Shown here piece by piece: positions 23,551-35,380 of a stretch of DNA of 64,000 nucleotides; within the stretch, counting starts at the first letter, position 1; each line of letters starts with the position of its first letter. The notes beneath the pieces are model-generated. The model was not told where the DNA came from. It ran no database searches and saw only the letters and a program-made list of their open reading frames with translations. Made by a program: the position numbers and the translations under genes. The DNA is from Telopea speciosissima (Eukaryota; Streptophyta; Magnoliopsida; Proteales; Proteaceae), in NCBI RefSeq assembly GCF_018873765.1, contig NC_057917.1, positions 54,367,464 through 54,431,463 of the forward strand. The letters run 5' to 3'.

Positions 23551-24320
23551 CTGAGGTGGAGATAGCTAGAGAAGATAAACTTTCGAGCATGAGAGAATTC
23601 AAGCTAAGGTGGAGAATTGTTGTTATGTCTTGAATAAAGTAGCCAAAGTCAACAATGGCTACTGAGTTATTTAGATGGAGACAAATGTGTCTCTCCTACA
23701 TTAATGAAGGAGTGGTTGGCATCCATCATTGTTGAAAAAGGTAACATTGCAAATTCTAAGTTAAAGGAGTAAATCACTCACCTCACACTTGTCCATTGTA
23801 GCATTCAGAGACAATACATGGAAGAAGAAGATACAGGGCACCGGCCATTAACAACACATTCCAAATGAGAAAGTCTTGGACGGTGCATCCCAAAGGAGAA
23901 AAAAATGAGAGCCTATTAGGTGGGCATTTAATGGATGGAGATAGAACTGATACATGATGCACAATTCCATTTCCTTTGATATAAATAGGAAGAGGGTATT
24001 GAACCAAATGACAAGCTCATTGGGTACAGCAAACCGAAGCAAAGAATTACATAGAATTCTTGTAATATTTCTATTTGAGAAATAGGAAGAATTCAGGGGG
24101 TGTATTTGAGCTTTGGATTTGTGTGAGAGAGTGTTCTTGTATTCTCAGTTGTTCAATAGTGAAATCATATGTTCGTCTTCACCCGTGGATGTAGGCTAAA
24201 AGCCGAACCACGTAAATCCCTGTGTTTCTTGTGTGTGTTTATTTTTGAGTCATTTTCTCGTGCCATTAAGACCCGCACTTAGTAGGCGATTTCCGCGAAA
24301 TCCTGGTATTATTAACAACA

Positions 24321-25332
24321 GATAGCATCTCATATCACAATATGGATCAGAGCATACTGACCATTCAGTTTGGTAGTCAAACCCACCACCATACAGACCA
24401 TCTTGTCATTGGCAGTCTATCTAGTAGCTCGATGTTCGTAACATCTTTTTTCACAACCTTCTTGATGAGGAGGTCTATATGACTCAACTTCCAAGATTTG
24501 TTGATCCTATATATCTTGATCATGTGTGTCATCTCCAAAGTCTCTATATGGCCTTAAGCAGACACTGTAGGCATGGTTCTACTATCTTTCTCAAATTTTG
24601 CTCTAGTATGACTTCACCGCCTCCAAAACATAACCATCCTTATTTTTCTACATCCAAGATCAGATTCGCCTTTATGTGCTTGTCTACGTTGATGATATTT
24701 TGGAACACCTTGGCAGTGAGTTTTCCCTCAAAGATTTGGAACCCCTACACTTTTTTTTGGGTATCATCGCCACTTCTCATGCTTTTGACTTACTCCTCAC
24801 TCAAAGTCACTACATCACCTATCTACTTACTATGGTTGGAATGTCTAATTACAAACCGATTCACACCCTTGTATCTATTTCTACATCGCCAAGTGAGCAA
24901 GGGGGTGCTTTGTTCGATGATCCCACCAAATACAAATCAATTTTGGGGGCTCTACAATATCTCACACTCACTTGATCGAAACATTCCATTTGTCGTGAAC
25001 CCTAGCTGCCAGTTTATGCACTCCCCGATTCATGATCACTAGGGGCTCTCGTCAAACTTATCCTGTGTTATCTACAATACACGTCCCATGGCTTTCTTCT
25101 TGAGTGGTCTTCTTCTCTCACTCTTCAAGCACTTACTGATGCAAATTGGGCTGGTTCCTCTACTGATCGTCGTTCAATAGGGAGCTTTGCCATTTTCTTA
25201 GGCAATAATCTTGTTTCATAGTCCTCTCGCAAGCAACGTATTGTGGCAAAGCTCTAGCAGATGCTTCTACTGGGCTCACTTGATTGTAATAACTACTTGG
25301 TGAACTTGGATATCCAACACGCCAAACCCCAA
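24321..25332 (+). pseudogene. old copia (copia-3) pol fragment, copy A
   Basis: Remnant of RT and RNase H from an older copia element. It has GATAGCATCTCATATCACAA at the start, a readable YVDDILEHLGSEFSLKDLEPLHFFLG near 24682, and HDH-like RNase H debris to 25300. There is no intact frame, and gag, protease and integrase are absent. It matches 41980-42992 closely and is cut off at 25332 by the duplication boundary. Confidence 0.85.
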
Positions 25333-26640
25333 ATTAAAACAATGAAAATTTTCATGTGTGTTACGTTTTACAAGTGAATCAGATATAGAGATGACGATTA
25401 GGGTTGTTGTTTCTATTATTATATAATTTTAAAACTACTAAATATAGGAAGGACTAAAATTCATTCTCCCCTGACCGTGGTAGCGCAACTCCATGAGCCG
25501 CCAAAGCTATAAGGATCCTCACACGCAGGTTAATATCTCCATGTTATGCATTTAACGCCTGAAATTAACGGAATGGACTTAAATGTCTTTAGTTTGAAAA
25601 GTAAAGTTATACATTGGAATTTTGAGGAAAATTAATTCATCCATTTCTGTATCCATCCCCTATTTAATACCCTAACCTCTGTTTTTCCATTTTTTATAAA
25701 TCAAGTTCTGATTGTTCATCAATAGGTTATGGTGCGGCTGTTGAGTTGGGCCCTCTTCGTGTTAAAAAAATGGAGTTGGACTTGAGTACAATATATGTAT
25801 GCTTGGAATAAAGGCTTAGTACTTTCTCATTATCACAATTATTTCTTTCATTTTGTCCTTACAGAATTACAGACTCCCAATTTACCCAAAAAAAAAAAAA
25901 ATAGAGACTCTCAAATCAGGGTTTTTCTTCCAAATTCGTATTGGGAGAATGTTTTCTGTGTGGACACAGGGGTCACGCCCACACATAATAGGTGCCGGAA
26001 TGATGGCCATGCCCCCATGTATGGTGAAAATTCTGCCCCCTTTTGTACCATTGCATGCGTTTTCATTGGCTAGTGTGCGCGGCATGCCCCCTCCATCCCA
26101 CCTAGAAAACAACACCCCATCTTTTATAATGTGGATTTATCAGCCAAGAAACTTCAAATTAAAATTAGATGGAATTTTCTTTTTCTTTTGATGATGCAGA
26201 AACAAATTTGTTATTCGTGGAATCTTCGGTGGGAATTGGGTTCTCATACACCAACACCAGTTCTGATCTCACCAAATTAGATGATTGTTTTGTAGGTAAT
26301 TATTAAAATGAAAAACCAACAAAGTGTTAATTTCTTCTTGCTTTTACATTTTTTTGGAGAGGCCATCTCTGTTAAAGGTCTCAATAATGACCCATCTGAA
26401 AGAATATGCTAGAACAAAGGAACAGGGCTGGTTCGCCTCTTCGCCGGAGATAGGGATGATGAGGTTTGGAAAAACAATTGGTTTGTTAAGAGTATAGGGT
26501 GAAAGGGTAATAAAGTCAATTAATGTCCAAAGTAAAGTCCACTTCATCACTTAACGTCTACTTCCTAAGGACAGTTACTTTTATGTTTTCTTTAAAAGGG
26601 GGTGTACAAGGTGGTTTTTTGAAACATCGGGTTTATTATT
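25333..26640. other. spacer between the two tandem copies
   Basis: About 1.3 kb with no matching segment elsewhere in the window. Open frames near 25795-26190 have no recognisable domain and are not supported as genes. AT-rich at both ends with a GC-richer centre (25960-26110). It spans the tandem junction. Confidence 0.6.
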
Positions 26641-27286
26641 ATTTTAATTAAAGTATGGGGAGTATATGCATAATTTTCCCTTTAAGGATAGAGCAACAAC
26701 ATCATCGATGCATTCGCATGTAATGAGAAGAAAACTTAAAATTTCACTTTTTCCCAAATAAGATCTATAAGCCAAAAATCCTGTATTCTTAACTTTGAAA
26801 CAAACTTGAAAGTTTTTATATGAAAAGACCAAGGTTTTAAAACTCGGGTTTCAACAAGGTTTCGACCAGCCAGAAATTGAGTTCATCTCGATTTCGACCA
26901 TATCTCGGTCGAAACCTGGGATTTTTTCCTATTGATGGGGAAACCAAGGTTTCGACCCTAAAACAAGGTTTTTTAAGCCTGATTTTTTGCAGGTTGCCTA
27001 TTTTTCACATTTTAAACACAATCCATGAATCACATTGACAAAAAAATCACTAGAAATAGTACTTGTAGTTATTGACCCAAGTTTACTAACGTACACGCAG
27101 ATACGATACAAACACTACAATGGTATTAAAATTTTATAATTTGTTCATATAATTATAAAGTACTTGAACCCTGAATAATACATTGAATCCAAATAAAACA
27201 TTAAAATGCCCCTCTTCGAATTCCATGTGGAGTTTTTTGGTGGGTCTAATCTATAAGCAACGTACCATTGAAGATTGCGAAGCCGT

Positions 27287-27651
27287 TGTTGGGTTTTGGG
27301 CCTCATTAACACAAGTATTTTTTAATTGGGCCCATAAAAGTTATTAACCCACTCTAGTTAGTCAGGGGCATAACTGACCTAACGCATTGTGGGGATGTGA
27401 TTAGGGTCAGGGAATATGCTATATATTCAACCCAAGGTCCCCACGTCCGTCATTCTGATTATTCTATTATTCCTACTCACGGGAGAGAAAGGTGAAAGGC
27501 TGTGGAAGGCTTTTGGGGAGAAGTTCAAGCTTGGGGATCGACTACAAGTTTCAACCAAAAAGGTATCAATCTATCTCTCCTTTATTTATTTGTTTTTCAT
27601 ACCTGTGTAGGATCATTGTTTAGAGATCAAGGTACTGCTTTGAATCTCACA
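27287..27651 (+). repeat. 5' LTR of copia-2
   Basis: 365 bp. Contains TATATTCAACCC near 27420 as a possible TATA region and ends ACTGCTTTGAATCTCACA directly before the primer site. Confidence 0.92.
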
Positions 27652-29092
27652 AGTGGCATCAGAGCCAACCTACATAGATTTGGAAACAGATTTAATTTTT
27701 TAAAAAATTTTGGGTTTTGAATCGTCCTTGTCCGGCCACTGCCAACAGTCTCCGGCCACCAAAATCCAAATATTTTTGTATGGAATGGTAGGGGAAGATG
27801 AGACGAACACGACGGTATAAGCCGTTTCACCGAAATCGTCCTGACGCGCCGGCACGTGCCGCCAAAAAAAAAATGTGAATCTCACGTGCCAGCAATGTTT
27901 TAAAAATAAAAAAATGGTTACTTACGCTAGCGGTGGACGATTCATCGCCGGGTCGACTCGGTAGGGTTTTCGAGTCAACCCGGTGGATGGTTGGGTCAAC
28001 TCGGTCCAACTCAGATGAGTCAAATCAGGCCTGACCCAAATGGGTCAGGGCCAGCTCGGCCCAAGTGGTCTGGTCATAGCCCAACCCAAATGGGTCAGAC
28101 CTGGATTGACCCAAGTGGGTCAATCTTAGACCGAGCCGGATGTCTAGACCCGATCCAACTGGACCAATCCGACCCGAAGAATATGGGTTGACCTGATCTG
28201 AAGAATTTGGGTCGACTCGACCTAAAGAATCTGGGTCAACCTGACCCGGGTTGTGACCCAAAAAGTGACCCGACGGGTCAGACCAGACCGGTTCAGGCCA
28301 ACCGGTTTGATTGGCCCAAATCAACCATGAGTGATATCACGTGTCGGATTCAAGCCGCGCGTGGGAGCATTTTTTGAGGTGGGGTTTTTTCCACTGTGTT
28401 TGATTTTGTGAGGCCTATGTGCATGTATGCCTCACTTGCTCCAAATGTGGCTACTGGGACCCACAATGAGCTTTTAAAGTGTTTATGCAATTCTTTAAAT
28501 GTGGATTTCTGCATTCCTTATTTAAACTATTGACCATAGGCAACCATATGAAACACTATATCACAATGCAATGCAGAATAACAGTAGATTTTATAGAATT
28601 GTTGTGTATGATAAAATTCATGTATTAAATTATTTGAATTTAAATACTAATATCCCACAGTTGCATCATAAGTGGTTGGGTACTTTAATAGGGTCAGATG
28701 GAATCCACCAAAGTGGTACAATCTGATTTTGTTATAATACCCAATAACTCAAGGTTCGTGTTTATGGCAGCAAAGGATAGTGGTGCTCACCCAAAGGTAG
28801 CACTATCCAAGACCAAAATAAAATACACACACACTTATAGGGAGAAACTGACCTAGGAATTATTATCTACCCAAAGGTGACAATTTTGTCAAAGGTTAGT
28901 GTTATCCCGCAGTAATTGCAAAGTATTGAGTTGACTAGTGCATTTCAAAAATCCAAAGGTTAGGAATGTAGATTCAGTTGACACTCTTGGTTAGGTGTTG
29001 GTACATTAGTTTATACAACCAGCACAAGTTAGTGGTATTGAAATATCCTGTATTTTATATTCTATTATGTGTGATAGATATATGATTCTATT

Positions 29093-29990
29093 ATGTCCCT
29101 ATGGCAGATGTCTCTAGGTCATGGTTTATCGGACATTCCGAAACTTTCTAGTGAAAATTATACAAGTTGGTATGAGGATCTGGATGTGTATCTATGCCTT
29201 AGGGACCTAGATCTTTGTTTGAGAGAGCCCAAGCCTACAACACTCACTCCTGACAGTACTCAGGCAGAGAAAACAAAACTTGAGAAGTGGGAAGCTGCAA
29301 ATAGAAAATGTCTGAAGGTCATCAAGCATGCTATCCCTGCGACCTTGAAGGATAGCATCACAGTGAAAGATACTGCCACAGAATTTTTGGAAGCTATTAG
29401 AGTTAAATTTGAGTCTTCCAAGAAGGCTCAGTCAGGTGACTTGATGAGCAAACTGACCAATGCAAAGTTTGATGGGAATGGTAGTACCAGGGAACACCTT
29501 CTGGGACTTGTTTCTTTAGGAAACAAGATTAGGGAGTTAGAGATTAACTTTGATGATGACTTCCTAGTTAATATTGCACTCAATTCACTCCCAGAGCAGT
29601 ATCAGCATCTTCATGGCACCTACATTGCCTTTAAGGATAAATGGACCATAGATGAGCTGATCACTATAACTGGACAGGAAGAGGCAAGAATGAAAAGGGG
29701 AAAATTGGAGAGTGCTAATCTCACACAAGGCAAGGGACCCTCATTCGAAGGACCTCACAGAAATAACAGAAGATTTTTCAGGAGAGGCAGGTTTGCACCC
29801 TACCGGACTGGCAGGAACCAAACTGAGCAGGGCAACAGAACACAGCAAGACAACAGGGGCAATATAGGGTAAAAAGATTTGAACAATGTGGTTGAGTGTT
29901 TCTGGTGCAAGAAAAAGGGACATATGAAGAAGGACTGCTTCAAGAGGAAGGCATACTTTGAGAAGAAGAAGAGCACTGGCAAGGGTACCT
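29093..29990 (+). pseudogene. copia-2 gag remnant
   Basis: Gag of a copia element: GLSDIPKLSSENYTSWYEDL near the start (UBN2-type capsid), an alpha-helical middle, a basic Arg/Asn-rich tail, then a stop at 29870-29872 and, in the same frame, the zinc knuckle CFWCKKKGHMKKDC near 29898. The first 200 residues are uninterrupted. The start Met is one of two close Mets (29093, 29108); the second fits the conserved block better. Would form the particle and bind element RNA. Confidence 0.87.
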
Positions 29991-32900
29991 CTTTGGTCTG
30001 TTATGAATCTTCCCTTATAGATGCACCAGTAGATTCTTAGTGGTTAGATTCTGGATCCTCCATTCATGTCACTCATTCCTTGTAGGGGTTCATAAGTAGG
30101 AGGGTACCAAGCAAAAGTGAGGTGACGGTTTACGTCGAGAATGGAGCGGAAGTTGAAGTGAAGGCCATAGGATTAGTTACATTATCTTTGAATTCAGACA
30201 ATTTCATTACTTTAGAGGATGTAGTTTTTATTCCCTCCATGAGGAAGAATTTGATTTCAGTTTCAGATGGTTATTCTGTTGTTTTGAATAAAGATGGCTT
30301 CACTTTACTTTTGAATTCTGTGGTTGTTGGTTCTGGCTATTGTTCGGATGGTTTGTATAGACTAAACTGTGTCTTTTCTTGGGTTATGAATGTTGGCACC
30401 AAATGCCAACTGGTGGATGAGAAGTCTTCTGTACTCTGGCACAGAAGATTAGGCCATATCTCTAGAAAGAGAATGGATAGGTTGATCAAGGAGAAGTTAC
30501 TTGATGAGTTGGATTTCCAGGACATGAAAGTTTGCATTGATTGCATAAAGGGGAAGATGACTTCTTCTACAAAGAAGGATGTTTTTCGACATAGTGAGGC
30601 TCTAGATCTTATTCACATTGACATATGTGGACCTTTTCCTACTCTGCACTTGGAGGCCAGCGTTACTTCATCACTTTTATTGATGACTGGACCCGTACTA
30701 ATTGAGAAACCAAAAGCGCTGGAGGCTTTTATGTTTTTCAAAGCTGGAGTTGAACTCTTCCATAGCAGAAAGATAAAGTCTGTCAGGGCTGACAGGGGTG
30801 GAGAATACTATGGAAGAACAGGAGATACAGGGCAGCAACTTGGACCTTTTGCTAAGTATCTACAGGAGCACGGGATAGCTCCATAGTACTCAATGCTTGG
30901 TACACCACAACAAAATGGTGTAGTAGAGAGGAGAAATCGTACTCTGCAAGACATGGTGCGAACCATGGTCAGTAACACCAGTCTTCCAGAGTCCTGATGT
31001 GGAGAAGCATTGAAAACTACGGCCTATATTCTCAACAGAGTACCAAGTAAGTCAGTGTGCAACACATCGTTTAAACTCTGGACAGGTAAGAAACCTAGCC
31101 TGAAGCATCTTCGAGTCTGGGGTTGCCCTACCGAGGCCAGACTCTTCAATCCTCAGCAGAAAGTCTGGGACCCAAAAACTGTGAGCTGTCATTTTGTGGG
31201 TTACCCAGAAAGATCTAAAGGGTATAGATTCTATTGCTCAGGCACAGGGAATAGAATTGTGGAGACCACCCATGCCAAGTTCCTTGAGTCAGAAGGAGAT
31301 CACTCTGTGCCCCGTAACTTGAGGTTTGATGAAGGACAGAGTGGAACATCTGTTGTAGCACCGGAGTCGAGCAGGCCCTTATTGCTTTTAGACCGTGATT
31401 CTCACATGGATATTGATTTGGATGTGCCCACTGATCTTGCTATCCCTGCGACCGTAGTAGTGGATGTGCCACCACCTCAGGAATATGATCGGACACCGGC
31501 CGACACGGTCACTACTACAGACCCAGAGCCTTTGAGGAGATCTATCAGGACTCACAGATCGACCATTGGCCCAGATTATGTCACATACCTGAATGAGTGT
31601 GAGTTCGACATCAGTAAGGAGGAGGATCTTGTTACCTTTTTGCAGGCAATCAATTGCAGGGAGTCAAACAAATGGGTGAAAGCTATGAAGGAGGAGTTAT
31701 AATCCATGCACAACAATGGTGTGTGGGAGCTGGTTGAGATTCCACAGGGCTACAGAGCGATTGCATCAAAATGGGTCTTCAAGACCAAGACTGACTCTCA
31801 GGGTAATGTAGAGCGCTACAAGGCCAGACTTGTGGCAAAGGGCTTCACACAGAGAGAGGGCATAGATTTCAAGGAGACTTTCTCCTCAGTATCTTTGAAA
31901 GACTCATTCATAATCATCATGACCATAGTAGCTCATTTTGACCTTGAACTACATCAGATGGATGTGAAGACGGCTTTTTTGAATGGTAATTTGGCTGAAC
32001 AGGTTTACATGCGGTAGCCCGAGGGTTTCGAGGAGAAAGGGAAGGAGCATCAAGTTTGCAGACTGAAAAAATCACTATATGGACTGAAGCAGGCTTCGAG
32101 GCAATGGTATTTATAATTTGATCAAATAGTGACTTCTTTTGGTTTTGCTGAGAATGCGATTGATAATTGCATCTATATGAAGTCTACCAAGGGCAAGTTT
32201 ATTTTCTTGGTACTTTATGTTGATGATATCCTTCTTGCTAGCAGTGATCTTGGTTTACTTCAGGAAACCAAGCGGTTTTTATCCAGTAACTTTGAGATGA
32301 AGGACATGGGAGAGAGCACCTATGTACTTGGCATCCAGATAAGTCGGGATAGAAAGAGAGGTCTTCTTGGTCTGTCACAGAGGGCTTACATTGACAGAAT
32401 CTTGAAGAGATTCAACATGTCTTAATGTTCAGGGAATGATGCACCTATTAGTAAAGGAGACAAGTTGAACAAGCAGCAGTGCCCGAAGAATAACCTTGAG
32501 AGAGACTCCATGAAGGACAAGCCATATGCCTCAGCTATTGGTAGTTTGATGTATGCACAAGTGTGCACTCGACCGGACATTGCCTTCGCAGTTAGAGTGC
32601 TCGGGAGGTTCTAATCTGATGCCGGATTGGCCCATTGGACGGCAGCTAAGAAGGTGATGTGGTACTTACTGAGGACCAGAGATTTCAGGCTTGTTTACAA
32701 AAGAAGTGAGAGACTAGATGTGGTACTTATTGAGGACCAGAGACTCTGATTTCAGTGGTTGTACTGATGACATGAAGTCAACTTCTGGATATGTCTTCAT
32801 GATGGGTGGAGGCGTAATTTCATGGAAAAGTGTCAAGCAGACAATCATTGCTTCAGCCACCATGCAGGCAGAGTTTGTGGCAATGTTTGAAGCAACCAAG

Positions 32901-33200
32901 CAAGCAGTTTGGCTGAGAAACTTCATTGCAAAACTGAAGGTTGTTGACTCCATCTCCAAACCGTTGCGACTATGGTGGGACAACAACTCTGCAGTCATCT
33001 TCTCAAAGAACAACAAGAAGTCCAACAGTTCAAAGCACATTGAAATAAAGTACCTTCTTGTTAGAGAGAAAGTAACTGAGGGAGAGGTTGATGTGGTACA
33101 CATCCCTACAGAGAAGATGGTGGCGGATCCTCTCACTAAGGCTCTTTCAGTGGGAGTTTTCAGAGGTCATGTTGCTAGCATGGGACTTGCAGAGTGTTTT
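29991..33200 (+). pseudogene. copia-2 pol remnant (protease, integrase, RT, RNase H)
   Basis: Protease WLDSGSSIHVTHS at 30042 keeps the DSG triad. The integrase zinc region has HRRLGHISRKRM and CIDCIKGKM (30430-30560); the core has DLIHIDICGPFP, RADRGGEYYG and GTPQQNGVVERRNRT. RT shows WVFKTKTDSQGNVERYKARL (31768), QMDVKTAFLNG (31953) and VLYVDDILLASS (32206). RNase H shows TSGYVFMMGGGVISWK (32780) and KHIEIKYLLVRE. Stops at about 30039, 30084, 30885, 30995, 31700, 32016, 32115, 32423 and 32612, plus a short duplication near 32717, disable it. It is better preserved than copia-1. Confidence 0.9.
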
Positions 33201-33807
33201 GATATGCTTGTCTAGTGGGAGTCTATTTTGATGTACTTGTTTAAATGAAAGTTTGTTTTGAGCTCATTTATTCAAACCAGTGGTTTCTGTATTCCTTGCT
33301 ATTTTAATATATTTACTGGTTATATTTTCTTATTTGACATGTCTTGCGAGATGGCGGTTAGCCATAGGCGGTAATTAGCTGAAGTTTCCAAAATGACAAT
33401 TAGCCATAGGCAGTATTTAGCCAAAGTTCCTAAAGTGGCGGATAAGCCACAGGCGGTTAGCCAAAGCGTGGTATTAACTCAAGTTTATGGCGGTTTAGCC
33501 CAAGTATGAGTTAATGTCAAAGTATGCTACCTATGAGGATTTTCAAGGTGGAGGACCTACAGGGAAAGAGCATCACTTGCTAATCAGTCTAGTTTCCTTG
33601 TTTATACATATATGCCCAAAGTGGTTCGCGTTGATAGATCATTTGTGGCTGTGATGGCAGAAAGTCGTATGCCGTATATTGAGGTATATCTTCTGCTGTC
33701 GTTCGACACAAATGGATATTGACAGAATCAAAGTTATTTGAGTGGAGAATGGGACTTTGGCCAATTCCAATGAAGATACATGTGTTAATTTTGCCCAAGT
33801 GGGAGAT

Positions 33808-34172
33808 TGTTGGGTTTTGGGCCTCATTAACACAAGTATTTTTTAATTGGGCCCATAAAGGTTATTAACCCACTCTAGTTAGTCAGGGGCATAACTGACC
33901 TAACGCATTGTGAGGATGTGATTAGGGTAAGGGAATATGCTATATATTCAACCCAAGGTCCCCACAGCCATCATTCTGATTATTCTATTATTCCTATTCA
34001 CGGGAGAGAAAGGTGAAAGGCTATGGAAGGCTTTTGGGGAGAAGTTCAAGCTTGGGGATCGACTACAAGTGTCAACCAAAAAGGTATGAATCTATTTCTC
34101 CTTTATTTGTTTGTTTTCCATATCTGTGTAGGATCACTGTTTAGAGCTCAAGGTACTGCTTTGAATCTCACA
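33808..34172 (+). repeat. 3' LTR of copia-2
   Basis: Same length and ends as the 5' LTR; substitutions relative to it are mostly transitions. Confidence 0.92.
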
Positions 34173-34516
34173 GCCGTTCCTCCGAATACACAACATACGT
34201 ATCCCATGACATGTTATGGGACCAATTGGTCTGTTACTTAGTAGTTTGTCTACAACCAAAATACAATTTATCATAAATATTAGAAAACGAAAGCAGACTC
34301 AATTTTAACATGACTGAACAATAATATTAAATGCCATCTAGAGAACAACAATTAATCAAGAACAAAACAATTCGTGCCAACAAAATCCATCAAAATCTAA
34401 CAGGAAGCCAGCACATATAGGAATACAAAGCCATTTAGGAAAGCACCGTTGTCATAATAATTTAGACCAAAACCCCCATGAGATGGAAATTTTGAAAATA
34501 AAAAGAGAAAGGTAAC

Positions 34517-34860
34517 CGGGCAGTGATTGGCATTGAAAGCCGTAACAGTGAAAGGTCCATCAGGGTCATCGATAATAACCGACTCGCCGACCTCAATTCC
34601 AACAAATAACGAATCCTCTACCTACAAAGAAACATAGTAACGAAATGGGTATCTCTACTAAAGCGGGAACGAAAGAGGAGAACGCAAGAAAAAAGAGGGG
34701 AGGGGCGAACCGAAAGGAAACCATAAAATTGCGGGAATAATTGAAGGATCAGTGTTTTCATAAGGTGGGTAGCGTAAATAGGGTATGAAGGGTAGAGAGA
34801 AATTCCAGTGCAGTGGTCTTTGTGGGCGTGAGTGAGGAAATGGTATCTCTTCTTTCTTGA
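34517..34860 (-). pseudogene. captured fragment of an SNM1/DRMBL-type metallo-beta-lactamase gene
   Basis: Inside the hAT-like transposon, on the minus strand, are two adjacent exon pieces of a DNA-repair metallo-beta-lactamase gene. The first (about 34860-34722) reads LTHAHKDHCTGISLYP..., which contains the family's metal-binding motif HxHxDH, and continues to LQLFPQFY. An intron with donor G|GTTTCC and acceptor GTAG follows. The second exon (34617-34517) runs from DSLFVGIEVGESVIID to FNANHCP, ending at a G|GTTACC donor. The phase-1 junction joins cleanly. This order (THAHxDH, then NANHCPG) is that of SNM1/Artemis-like nucleases. No beta-CASP/DRMBL remainder was found, so it is a fragment. 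Family assignment is from memory of motifs. Confidence 0.8.
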
Positions 34861-35380
34861 AGAAGGGCTCCAAGCATTGAAAAAAGTAAATGACAGCCTT
34901 GGTATTGTTATTCTTCAACAACCATTGAAAAGAATAAATGACAGCCTTGGTTTCAACGGTTTCGTACTGGTTTCGACTGAAACCAGTGCAAAACCGAGGA
35001 TTTTTAAAAGTTCAGGTCCAACTCGTCTCGAAAACTATCGAAACCGAGTTGTCTCGACGGTTTCGACAGGTTTTGACCGAGTTTTGATTCCATGGAAAAG
35101 ACACATCAATGAACCATAAAAGAACTCTTGGTTGCATTTGTTGTTGATTTCTCCTATAAATTAAGTATAGAGCTAAGAAATGCAATACCAATACAACATT
35201 AGTCTCTCACGCCTTTGAATTAGCTTTGAGACCTCATTATTATAATGCCAGTTTACACAACTTTCTGAATTAATTTGTTCTGATATCTGACCACATACAT
35301 GGATTTAATCTTTAATAGGTTTCTGTTGAAGACTTGAGATTGCTTCTTATAATTGAAGGAAGAAGTATACTAGTTCAGCT

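Larger units (their letters stand above)
13541..24320 (+). mobile_element. Ty1/copia retrotransposon (copia-1), degenerate, with nested insertion
   Basis: Parts: a 5' LTR lacking its first 130 bp or so (13541-13815 plus 19172-19477), a primer site TAGTATCAAAGC at 19481 close to the initiator-Met tRNA site, a broken gag-pol (19518-23550) and a complete 3' LTR (23618-24320, 703 bp, ends TGTTGTTA...TAACAACA). The 5' LTR is split by another element at 13816-19166. The left edge falls in a CT microsatellite, and about 40 bp present at that place in copy B are missing here, so a deletion removed the 5' junction. Confidence 0.9.
7940..25332. repeat. tandem segmental duplication, copy A
   Basis: Collinear with copy B from about 26640 to 42992 over the whole MATE gene, its 3' flank, introns, promoter and the old copia fragment. 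The left end is at the gypsy LTR; the right end falls inside the copia RNase H region (last shared bases CACGCCAAACCCCAA at 25318-25332). Copy A carries a private nest of three LTR elements at 13541-24320. Confidence 0.9.
27287..34172 (+). mobile_element. Ty1/copia retrotransposon (copia-2), complete but degenerate
   Basis: 6886 bp with both LTRs (27287-27651 and 33808-34172, 365 bp each, TGTTGGG...CTCACA) and a perfect 5-bp target duplication GCCGT (27282-27286, 34173-34177). The primer site TGGCATCAGAGC at 27654 is close to initiator-Met tRNA, and the polypurine tract AAGTGGGAGA lies before 33808. The LTRs differ at roughly 15 positions by eye (about 4 percent), so the insertion is not very recent. 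It lies inside the hAT-like transposon. Confidence 0.95.
26830..35094. mobile_element. hAT-like DNA transposon carrying a host gene fragment
   Basis: Terminal inverted repeats CAAGGTTTTAAAACTCGG and, inverted from the right end, CATGGAATCAAAACTCGG. Further GGTTTCGA-type subterminal repeats lie at both ends. An 8-bp target duplication GAAAAGAC flanks it (26822-26829, 35095-35102); copy A has the empty site GAAAAAAC at about 8104. Eight-base duplications are typical of hAT. The element itself is only about 1.37 kb, with a copia element making up the rest. No transposase frame is visible, so it is non-autonomous. Confidence 0.85.

Noticed and set aside
25795..26191. Overlapping 92- and 112-codon frames in the spacer
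   Set aside because: No motif, no splice partner, and composition as in surrounding repeat-like DNA.
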